Shown here: one piece after another, positions 35,964-44,400 of the stretch
Layout: every line of letters starts with the position of its first letter
How positions within the stretch are numbered: position 1 is the stretch's first letter
DNA from: Pseudoxanthomonas sp.
Lineage (GTDB): Bacteria > Pseudomonadota > Gammaproteobacteria > Xanthomonadales > Xanthomonadaceae
NCBI RefSeq assembly: GCF_035999195.1
Contig: NZ_DASYGY010000009.1
Coordinates: forward strand, 1,364,001-1,428,000
Length of the DNA stretch: 64,000 bases
Direction of reading: 5' to 3'
Notes under the pieces: model-generated
Databases searched by the model: none
What the model saw: the letters and a program-made list of their open reading frames with translations, nothing else
Told to the model about the DNA's origin: nothing
Translations under genes and position numbers: made by a program

Positions 35964-35967
35964 CGCG

Positions 35968-37680
35968 TCAGCCCTCCTCGGTCACGCGCAGCACTTCCTC
36001 GATGGTGGTCTCGCCCGTCAGCGCCTTGATGATGCCGTCCTCGTACATGGTGCGCATGCCGGCGTCGCGCGCCAGCTGTTCGATCTCGCCCATGCCGGCG
36101 TGCCGCATGATCGCGCGGCGGATCTCGTCGTTCATCACCAGGAACTCGACGATGGTCGTGCGGCCCAGGTAACCCGTCGGCGCGAAGGCGGAGCCGCGCG
36201 GGCGGTACAGGAAGATCTCGCCCTCCGGCTGGAAGCGGCGCAGGTGGAACTTCTCGATTTCCTCCGGCGACGCGGCGTACTTCTCCGCATGCGTCGGCTC
36301 CAGCCGGCGCACCAGGCGCTGGGCGAGGATGCCGTTGATGGTGGAGGTCATCAGGTAGTCCTCCACGCCCATGTCGAGCATGCGGGTGATGCCGCCTGCC
36401 GCGTTGTTGGTGTGCAGCGTGCTGAGCACCAGGTGGCCGGTGAGTGCGGACTGGATGGCGATGCGTGCGGTTTCCAAGTCGCGCATTTCGCCGATCATGA
36501 TGATGTCCGGGTCCTGGCGCACGATGCTGCGCAGCGCGTGGGCGAAGTCCAGCCCGATCTGCGGCTTGGCCTGGATCTGGTTGATGCCCTCGATCTGGTA
36601 CTCGACCGGATCCTCGACGGTGATGATCTTGACGTCGGGCGTGTTGAGCTTGCTCAGCGCGGTGTACAACGTGGTGGTCTTGCCCGAGCCGGTGGGGCCG
36701 GTGACCAGCAGGATGCCGTGCGGCTGCTCCAGCACTTTCTGGAACTGCGGCAGGAAGGCATCGGTGAAGCCGAGCTTCTTGAAATCGAACACGACCGTCT
36801 CGCGGTCGAGCAGGCGCATCACCACGCTCTCGCCATGCGCGGTGGGTACCGTGGACACGCGCAGGTCGAGTTCCTTGCCCTGCACGCGCAGCATGATGCG
36901 GCCGTCCTGAGGCAGACGACGCTCGGCGATGTTGAGCTTGGCCATGATCTTGACGCGGCTGATCACGGCGGCAGTGAGGTTGGCCGGCGGGCTTTCGCCT
37001 TCCTCCAGCACGCCGTCGATGCGGTAACGCACCTTCAGGCGGTTCTCGAACGGTTCGATGTGGATGTCGGACGCGCGCAGTTCGACCGCCCGCTGGATCA
37101 CCAGGTTGACCAGGCGGATGACCGGCGCTTCCGACGCCAGGTCGCGCAGGTGTTCGACGTCGTCAAGGTCGGCGGTGGTCTCGCCGTCGGCGTTCTCGAC
37201 GATGGCGCCCATCGCACTGCGGCCCTGCCCGTAATAGCGTTCGATCAGGTCGCTGATCTCCGACCGCAGCGCCACCCGCGGCCGCACCGCACGACCGGTC
37301 GCCAGCCGCACGGCTTCGATCGCGTAGTGGTCCTGCGGGTCGGCCATCAACAGGTCGACATGGCCCTCGTCCTCGCCCACCGGGCAGACATGGAACTGCT
37401 TGAGGAAGCGCAGCGACAGCGCCACCGATTCCGGCGGCACATCGGGTGCGTCCTTGGCGTTGACCAGCGGCAGGCCGAGCACCTCGGCCGCCGTCTCCGC
37501 GTGGTCGCGTTCGGACACCAGGCCCAATCGCGACAGCAGCGCCAGCAGGCCGCCGCCGGCCTCTTCCTGCAACCGCCGCGCCCGCGCCAGGTCGGCCTCT
37601 TTCAGCCGCCCGCGGGCCAGCAGGGCGGCGACGATGCGTTCGTCGTCGGACAGCGAGGGGTCGGACACGACTGCGTTCAC
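35968..37680 (-). CDS. gspE: type II secretion ATPase GspE/XpsE
   Basis: A 570-residue cytoplasmic secretion ATPase that drives pseudopilus assembly. The N-terminal GspL-binding domains span about 1-150. The ATPase domain has Walker A GPTGSGKT at 328-335, the Asp box ITVEDPVEYQIEG, Walker B IIMIGEMRDLET and the His box STLHTNNA. The CxxC...CxxC zinc motif present in many GspE proteins is absent; only one Cys is found, at residue 99. It is separated from gspF by three genes. Confidence 0.95.
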   Translation of the reverse strand: MNAVVSDPSLSDDERIVAALLARGRLKEADLARARRLQEEAGGGLLALLSRLGLVSERDHAETAAEVLGLPLVNAKDAPDVPPESVALSLRFLKQFHVCPVGEDEGHVDLLMADPQDHYAIEAVRLATGRAVRPRVALRSEISDLIERYYGQGRSAMGAIVENADGETTADLDDVEHLRDLASEAPVIRLVNLVIQRAVELRASDIHIEPFENRLKVRYRIDGVLEEGESPPANLTAAVISRVKIMAKLNIAERRLPQDGRIMLRVQGKELDLRVSTVPTAHGESVVMRLLDRETVVFDFKKLGFTDAFLPQFQKVLEQPHGILLVTGPTGSGKTTTLYTALSKLNTPDVKIITVEDPVEYQIEGINQIQAKPQIGLDFAHALRSIVRQDPDIIMIGEMRDLETARIAIQSALTGHLVLSTLHTNNAAGGITRMLDMGVEDYLMTSTINGILAQRLVRRLEPTHAEKYAASPEEIEKFHLRRFQPEGEIFLYRPRGSAFAPTGYLGRTTIVEFLVMNDEIRRAIMRHAGMGEIEQLARDAGMRTMYEDGIIKALTGETTIEEVLRVTEEG

Positions 37681-38087
37681 GGAAGGCCTCCTTGAAGGCC
37701 CGGACTTTATCAGGTCCGGACGGGACGGGCTGTCGCGCCGCGCGAAGCGTGGCGCGAGGAGAACCTTGCGAGGCAGCCCCGTGCCCCTGGGACAGGATTA
37801 CCGCGCCGGCTCTCGCTTGCGACGATGCCGCCACGCCGTAGCCTTACCCTCAAGACAAGTACCTGCGGCCCCACCCATGGAGGTGCGCTGCACGCGCGAT
37901 CTCGGGACATGCCGTCAGAATGTTAGTGGCACGCGCCGATGTGCATCTGATACAAACGCCAGGCAGGCTCATGAAACATCGTACGTAGCGAAAGCCACAC
38001 TGTACGCCCACGAGGACCGCTTGCTCACCCAGAAGATGATGGTAGCTCCCATCCCCTGACATGCTATCCGCTGGCCAAGGAGGCCTT
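37681..38087. other. 407-bp divergent intergenic region
   Basis: This lies between gspE (minus) and the accessory cassette (plus). There are short frames but none with convincing coding character. The GC content falls toward the right end, marking the edge of the cassette. AAGGAGG at 38078-38084 is the ribosome-binding site of the next gene. No clear promoter hexamers or hairpins were found. Confidence 0.5.
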
Positions 38088-38660
38088 ATGACGCATTTCC
38101 GCTTCGCACTTCTTGTTTCCGCTCTTTTTCCCGCTGCATCGGCGATCGCAGACAGCGCAATGCAGGGAGAAAATCTGCTTCAGGCGTTGCCGCACGGCTA
38201 CAAGATCGGTTACCACACTCGACAAGGCCAGATGAGAATGAGCGAAATGGTGCCATCGGATGAATCCGTTGAACGCTGGACGCGCATGGTCACCACCCAG
38301 GTCTTCCACGGCGCACGGATGCCGGCGGACGGATTCCAGCAACGGCTTGCAGCCAGCCTTGCCGGTGCCTGCCCCGGCGCGAACGCTGTCAAGATCGATG
38401 CGGGGGAGGAGGATGGATACATGTACGCGTTGTGGCAGCACGTATGCCCGTTGAATCCTGCAACCGGCACACCGGAACACTTCTGGTCGAAGACCATCGA
38501 AGGCAACGATGCCTTCTATTCCGTCCAGTTCGCGTTCCGGCACGTACCTTCCGAACGCGATACCCACCTGGCGCTCCGGCATCTCGCGGAAGTGCGCATA
38601 TGCGACTCACGCATTCCTGGCAGAGACTGCCCGAACGTAAGCCCGGCACACCAGGATTGA
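38088..38660 (+). CDS. secreted protein of unknown function in the lipase cassette
   Basis: A 190-residue protein starting at 38088 behind a perfect AAGGAGG. Signal peptide MTHFRFALLVSALFPAASAIA is cleaved near residue 21. Mature part unrecognised: YKIGYHTRQGQMRMSEMVPS, then GACPGANAVKID and four Cys in total, consistent with periplasmic disulfides. It is the first of four same-strand genes between gspE and purL. It could be a periplasmic immunity or accessory protein for the downstream lipase; that is inference from position. Confidence 0.6.
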   Translation: MTHFRFALLVSALFPAASAIADSAMQGENLLQALPHGYKIGYHTRQGQMRMSEMVPSDESVERWTRMVTTQVFHGARMPADGFQQRLAASLAGACPGANAVKIDAGEEDGYMYALWQHVCPLNPATGTPEHFWSKTIEGNDAFYSVQFAFRHVPSERDTHLALRHLAEVRICDSRIPGRDCPNVSPAHQD

Positions 38661-38781
38661 CCTTGCAGCTCTTTCCGCCTGCACGTGACGTCAGGTTCAC
38701 GGACCGGCCACCTGGCAACCTGGCGCCTGCACAAGCCTGTGCCTCCGTTGCCAACAACGGTGGTTCAACTAGCTTCCGAGG

Positions 38782-39381
38782 ATGCAGTCCGTGAATCGTC
38801 GATTCCTGTGTTCCTGCCTGACCGTCGCGTCCCTCCTGATCGCGGGATGCTGGGGCGCAAGCGAATTCGAACCGCCCACCGCAAAAACCAACTCAAATCC
38901 GACTCAACGCTACGAGATCACGGTGGAACTGGTCGATCCGCCGGTCGACATCGAGAACATCTCCGGAATGGCGTATTTCAGTATTCCTGATGTCATCTGC
39001 ATGCCTACGCCGGACCGTATCGCCGGATATACCCCCGGCTCCCGCTACGAGAGGGGGTTCTCTCTCGTCCGGACTGGAAACAACACCTACAGTGGCCACA
39101 TTTTTCTCGACTGGCCCGTCGATGAGGACTACTACGGGCTTGGCTTATGCAAATGGGAGCTCTCCGCTGTCGCTACCGTTCTTACCCGTCAATCAGGATT
39201 GATACAGACCGCCGACCTACTGGGTAGCGAAGTGAAATCTGAATCTTCAAACAGGTCGTTCTGCCGGGAAGAAATGCGCGACAAATTCGACAAGATATGC
39301 CTGACACCTATTGATCCTGAGCTCATCGAGAAACTCGATCCCGTTTCCTACATCGTGAGCATGTCGTCAAGGAAGAACTGA
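38782..39381 (+). CDS. lipoprotein, candidate immunity protein of the lipase
   Basis: A 199-residue lipoprotein: lipobox LIAGC puts the acylated Cys at residue 23 (from the ATG at 38782; a GTG at 38791 is an alternative). The mature part has YEITVELVDPPVDI and three further Cys. It ends three bases before the lipase start, so it is tightly coupled to it. Local GC is about 47-52% in four sampled 60-base lines, well below the rest of the window, suggesting transfer. Periplasmic lipoproteins encoded next to lipase effectors often act as their immunity proteins. Confidence 0.6.
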   Translation: MQSVNRRFLCSCLTVASLLIAGCWGASEFEPPTAKTNSNPTQRYEITVELVDPPVDIENISGMAYFSIPDVICMPTPDRIAGYTPGSRYERGFSLVRTGNNTYSGHIFLDWPVDEDYYGLGLCKWELSAVATVLTRQSGLIQTADLLGSEVKSESSNRSFCREEMRDKFDKICLTPIDPELIEKLDPVSYIVSMSSRKN

Positions 39382-39384
39382 GCC

Positions 39385-40776
39385 GTGAAGATTTTCACCG
39401 AGTCCAATGCCAGACTGTCCGATAAGTCATACGATCCGCATGACCATAACCTAGACACGACCGCCTTCCGGCTTATCAAGGAGGTTGACAGACCTTCTGG
39501 CTATCGTGGCGTCATTTACCAGAACAAGATCACCGGGGACTACATCGTCGCCCACACCGGCACCGAGTTCGACACCGACAAGGTCCGCGACGGGCTGATC
39601 ACGGACGCCCAGATGCCCCTGCTGAAGGTGAACCAGCAACTGGACGATGCGCGGGATCTGGTGGAACTGGCCATCGAGATGGCCAAGCGCGATGGGACCA
39701 GCGTTACCGTCACCGGCCACTCGCTGGGCGGCTTCCTCACCCAGGTCACCGCCTACGAATATGGCCTGCGAGGCGAGACCTTCAATGCCTATGGAGCGGC
39801 AGGACTCTACGGCGTACCCGAGGGTGGAAGCCAGGTGATCAACCACGTACGTGCCACTGACATGGTAGGCGCGGCGAACCGTCACTTCGGCGAAGTACGC
39901 GTCTACGCCACGCAGCAGGATGTCGATGTACTGCTCAAGCAGGGTCCGGCACCCAGTCAGCAGAACCGATGGGAACTCATCGGCGATCTGCGCACACTCG
40001 GCCCGGACGCCACCCACAGCGCGGTGCAGTTCCATGGCGGCCACCGCACCGCCGAACAACTGGCGGTCTACGGCCCGAACTCACTTATAAATCACGAAAA
40101 CCAAGCGCTCTACCAGCAAAACCAGCCCGAATTCGACGCCTATCGGGAGAGCATCCGCTCGGCTGCGGCGGATGCGGCGCTGGCCACGAAGCTCACCGGC
40201 GCGGGCATCGCCTACACGTCCGCGATCGGCTCCCAGTACGTGATGCACAAGGTCAGGCACGGCCTGATGGGCAACGAAGTCCACGACGAACTGAGGGAGC
40301 TTCGACTGGCGGCGCAACGCGCGACGGACGAGAGAAATCGCGACTTCGTGCCGCCCGATCGACCGCTGATCTATCGGGACAGTGCCGGCAGCCCCCTGGA
40401 ACAGATCGACGGGCGGATCCAGGAGCTTCGTCGCGCTCCCACGCTGGAAGACAGCCAGTGCAAGCCGGAGCGTGGACGTGGCTGGCCCTCGCGGCCCACC
40501 GGCGATTCCGCATCGTCGCCGGTCTCGTTACGCGATGACCCCCTCGCCTACATCGACCGCATGGTGGCCGCCTACGACGCCGGCGACCAGGTCGACTTCC
40601 GCCTGATGACTCAGGCTGCAGCCAACGATCCTTACGCGAGGCGGGTGAGTGCGACTGCGGTGGCTCAGGTGGATTCCGAAGAACGACAGCAGGCGCTGCT
40701 GGCCCAGGCCGCCGAACAACAACGTGCGGAGCAGAGACAGGTCGCGGCGTCGGCCGGCATCGCACGCTCGATCTGA
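39385..40776 (+). CDS. class-3-lipase-like protein, candidate secreted effector
   Basis: A 463-residue alpha/beta hydrolase. The nucleophile elbow GHSLGG gives S113; D159 (RATDMVG) and H211 (ATHSAVQF) are candidates for the rest of the triad. There is no signal peptide, so export, if any, would be by a contact-dependent system or through the C-terminus. Residues about 245-463 form a helical extension ending in a Gln-rich tail (QQALLAQAAEQQRAEQRQ). Effectors of the xanthomonad type IV killing system have C-terminal domains with Gln-rich tails, but I do not see their canonical motif. An ordinary intracellular lipase is the alternative. Confidence 0.7.
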   Translation: MKIFTESNARLSDKSYDPHDHNLDTTAFRLIKEVDRPSGYRGVIYQNKITGDYIVAHTGTEFDTDKVRDGLITDAQMPLLKVNQQLDDARDLVELAIEMAKRDGTSVTVTGHSLGGFLTQVTAYEYGLRGETFNAYGAAGLYGVPEGGSQVINHVRATDMVGAANRHFGEVRVYATQQDVDVLLKQGPAPSQQNRWELIGDLRTLGPDATHSAVQFHGGHRTAEQLAVYGPNSLINHENQALYQQNQPEFDAYRESIRSAAADAALATKLTGAGIAYTSAIGSQYVMHKVRHGLMGNEVHDELRELRLAAQRATDERNRDFVPPDRPLIYRDSAGSPLEQIDGRIQELRRAPTLEDSQCKPERGRGWPSRPTGDSASSPVSLRDDPLAYIDRMVAAYDAGDQVDFRLMTQAAANDPYARRVSATAVAQVDSEERQQALLAQAAEQQRAEQRQVAASAGIARSI

Positions 40777-40801
40777 CACCAACGTTGCCAAGGAAATCGG
40801 G

Positions 40802-41374
40802 ATGGACACCGACCGGATCACCGACCTCGTCGCCAGCGCGTCAGCCCTCATGGAGCGGTTCGAGCGCCGCACGAAGCAGATCGAAGACAGCTTGCAGGCT
40901 GCGCACCGGCAGCTTCAGGAGATCTCGCAACACCTGCCTGAAACGCTCCGCCGGGCTGCCGACACGGAAATGAAGCATCTGCGGGACAGTGTCGTAGGCA
41001 CTGTCGACGCCGGCCTAGGACAATCCGTCTCGACCTACCAGGCACACCTGGAAACGTCCGGACAGGACGTAAGGCACGCCTCGCATGCCCTTGCGGCGCA
41101 GATCCACGCCGCGCGGGCACTCTACCGGCATCTGCTATGGAAGGTCGTCGGCGTCTGCCTCGCCAGTCTCGTCCTGATCGTTCTGGGCGGCGGCTGGCTT
41201 TCCCGCCACTATTACGACGAGATCCGCCGCTATCAGCTATCGGCGGAGCTGTTGAAGGCCTACGACGCCGCGGACGTCACCTTGTGCAACGGCAAACTGT
41301 GCGCCAACGTGGACCCCAAGGCCGCGAAGTCCGGCGACAAGGGCCAGTACCGTCCGGTCCGGGACCGCCCGTAG
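40802..41374 (+). CDS. coiled-coil single-pass membrane protein
   Basis: A 190-residue protein. Residues 1-115 are helical with heptad character (MERFERRTKQIEDSLQAAHR), followed by one TM segment (VVGVCLASLVLIVLGGGWL, about 123-143) and a short tail with two Cys (TLCNGKLCANVD). Similar proteins in xanthomonads carry loose names such as relaxation protein, without evidence. It follows the lipase gene by 25 bases with AAGGAAA as the ribosome-binding site. The role is unknown. Confidence 0.6.
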   Translation: MDTDRITDLVASASALMERFERRTKQIEDSLQAAHRQLQEISQHLPETLRRAADTEMKHLRDSVVGTVDAGLGQSVSTYQAHLETSGQDVRHASHALAAQIHAARALYRHLLWKVVGVCLASLVLIVLGGGWLSRHYYDEIRRYQLSAELLKAYDAADVTLCNGKLCANVDPKAAKSGDKGQYRPVRDRP

Positions 41375-41404
41375 GCGCCCGGACCGGCGTCTGTCACCGC
41401 CTGC

Positions 41405-44400
41405 TCACCCCACCCACACCCGCGCATTGCGGAACATGCGCAGCCACGGCGAGTCGTCCGGCCAGCCGGCCGGATGCCAGCTGTGGTTGACGCTGCGCGG
41501 CGTGCGCTCGGGGTGCGGCATCAGGATGGTCGCGCGGCCGTCGTCGCTGGTCAGGCCGGCGATGCCGTCGGGCGAACCGTTCGGATTCAGCGGATACGTC
41601 GTCGCCACCGCGCCGTCGCCATCCACGTAGCGCAGCGACGTGCGCGCGGTGGCCTGATCGACCGCGCTCGCGAACGCGGCACGGCCCTCGCCGTGCGCCA
41701 CCGCCACCGGAATGCGCGAACCGGCCATGCCACGGAAGAACACCGACGGCGATTCCTGCACTTCCAGCAACGCCACGCGCGCCTCGAACTGCTCGCTCTG
41801 GTTGCGCAGGAACTGCGGCCAGTGCTGCGCACCGGGAATGATGTCCTTCAGCTGGCTCATCATCTGGCAGCCGTTGCAGACGCCCAGCGAGAACGTGTCC
41901 GTGCGCGCGAAGAACGCCGCGAATGCGTCCCGCAATGCGCTGCGCTCCAGGATGGAGGTCGCCCAGCCGCGACCCGCGCCCAGCACGTCGCCGTAGCTGA
42001 AGCCACCGCACGCGGCCAGACCATTGAAGCCATCGAGTGCCACGCGGCCATGGATCAGGTCGCTCATGTGCACGTCGAACGCGTCGAAGCCGGCACGCGC
42101 GAACGCCGACGCCATCTCGATCTGGCCGTTGACGCCCTGCTCGCGCAGGATCGCGACCTTCGGCCGCTTGCCGGTGGCGATGAACGGTGCGGCGACATCG
42201 TCAGCGGCATCGAACGACAGTTTCGGCTTCAACCCGGTACGGCCGAACTGGCGCGCGGTGTCGCGCTCCTGGTCGGCAGCCTCCGGGTTGTCGCGCAACG
42301 TCTGCATGGCGTGCGTGACCGACCACCAAGCATCGAACAGCTCTTCCCAGCGCCACTCGGCCAGCGATGCGCCGTCCTGCCGCACGCGGATGGTGGCCGC
42401 CGTGGTCGGACGCGCGATGCGCTGCGCGCATTCGGTCAGCGCGTGACGCTCGACCAGGTCGGCGAAGGCGGCACGGTCCTCGTCGGCGACCTGCACCACC
42501 GCACCCAGTTCTTCTGCGAACAGCGTGCGGAACGCGTCGTCGCCCCACCCGTCGAGGTTGATGTCCAGGCCGCGGTGCGAAGCGAACGCCATCTCGCACA
42601 GCGCGGCGAACGCGCCGCCGTCGCTGCGGTCGTGGTAGGCCAGCAGCAGACCGGCTTCGCGCGCGTCGGCGATCAGGTGGAAGAAGTCGCGCAGACGCTG
42701 CGGATCGTCGAGGTCCGGCACGCGTTCGTCGCGGCCATCGCCGGCGAACGCCGGCCATGCGCCATCGCCGCCGGACTGCGGGTAGACCTGCGCCAGCACC
42801 GAGCCGCCCAGGCGCTTCTTGCCCGCGCCCAGGCCGATCAGCCACAGCTCGCTGTCGTCCTCGCGCGACAGCAGCGGGGTCAGTTGTTGGCGCACGTCGG
42901 TGACCGGCGCGAAGGCGCTGATGATCAGCGACACCGGGGAAACGGAGCGGTGATTCGTGATTCGTGATTCGTGATTCGAAGAGGCAGACGCGCTTGCAAC
43001 CGCCGGCTCCTGCTGTTCACCAATCACCAATTCCGAATCACCCATCACGGCCCACTGCGCCTGCATCGACAGCGAGTCCTTGCCCACCGGAATGCTGATG
43101 TCCAGCTCCGGACACAGTTCCATGCCAACGGCCTTGACCGCGTCGAACAGCAGCGCGTCCTCGCCCGGATGGCCGGCGGCGGCCATCCAGTTGGCGGACA
43201 GCTTGACCCGGTGCAGCGATTCCACCGGCGCGGCGCACAGGTTGGTGATGGCTTCACCGACCGCCATGCGGGCGGCGGCGGCGGCATCGAGCAGCGCCAG
43301 CGGCGTGCGTTCGCCGATCGCCATCGCTTCGCCCACATACCCTTCGTAGCCCGTCAGCGTGATGGCGCAGTCGGCGACCGGCATCTGCCACGGGCCGACC
43401 AGCTGGTCGCGCGCGGTCAGGCCGCCGACGCTGCGGTCGCCGATGGTGATGAGGAACTGCTTGGACGCGACCGTCGGATGCGCAAGCACGCGCAGGCCGG
43501 CTTCGTGCAGGTCCAGGCCTTCCGTCTGCAGCGCGGGCCACCTGGGTGCCGGCGGGTGCGCGGTGTCGCGATGCATCTTCGGGGCCTTGCCGAACAGCAC
43601 GTCCATCGGCAGGTCGATGGGGTAAGCCCCTCTCCCTGCGGGAGAGGGGTTGGGGAGAGGGTTCGGCGGAGTAGAGCTGCCGGAGGGAATCGCGGACGCG
43701 GCAACATCCGCGATGCGCTGTTCTCCGGACTTCGTCGCACCCTCATCGGCCCTCCGGGCACCTTCTCCCGATGGGAGAAGGGAAGGATCATTCAACGCGC
43801 CATAACCCACCACCAACCGCTCTTCCTTCGTCGCCACACCCACCGCCGCGAACGGACACCGCTCGCGCTCGCAGATCGCCGCGAACTCGGCCAGCCGCGC
43901 CTGCGGCACGCCCAGCACGTAGCGCTCCTGCGATTCGTTGCACCACAGCTGCATCGGCGACAGGGAGGGATCGTCGCTGGGCACCTTGTCCAGGTCGATC
44001 ACGCCGCCCACGCCGGAGTCGTGCAGCAGTTCGGGAATCGCGTTGGACAGGCCGCCCGCGCCGACGTCGTGGAACCAGAGGATGGGATTGTCGTCGCCCA
44101 TCGCCACGCAGCGGTCGATGACTTCCTGGCAGCGGCGTTCCATTTCCGGGTTGTCGCGCTGCACGCTGGCGAAATCGAGGTCCTCGGCGCTTTCGCCGGA
44201 GGCGACCGAACTGGCCGCGCCGCCGCCCAGGCCGATCAGCATCGCCGGGCCGCCGAGCACGATCACCGCGTCGCCGGGCGACAGCGTCTTCTTCTGCACC
44301 TGGATGCGGTCGATCGCGCCCAGGCCGCCGGCCAGCATGATCGGCTTGTCGTAGGCGCGGGTCAGGCCCTCGCCTTCCTGCAGCTCGAAGCTGCGGAAAT

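Noticed and set aside
37850..38062. A 70-codon frame upstream of gspE
   Set aside because: Weak start context and no recognisable sequence; it lies in the promoter region between divergent genes.
39385..40776. Firm call as a type IV (X-T4SS) effector
   Set aside because: Only the Gln-rich tail and the lipoprotein neighbour agree; the usual C-terminal domain motif is not visible and no type IV genes are in the window, so it is left as a hypothesis.
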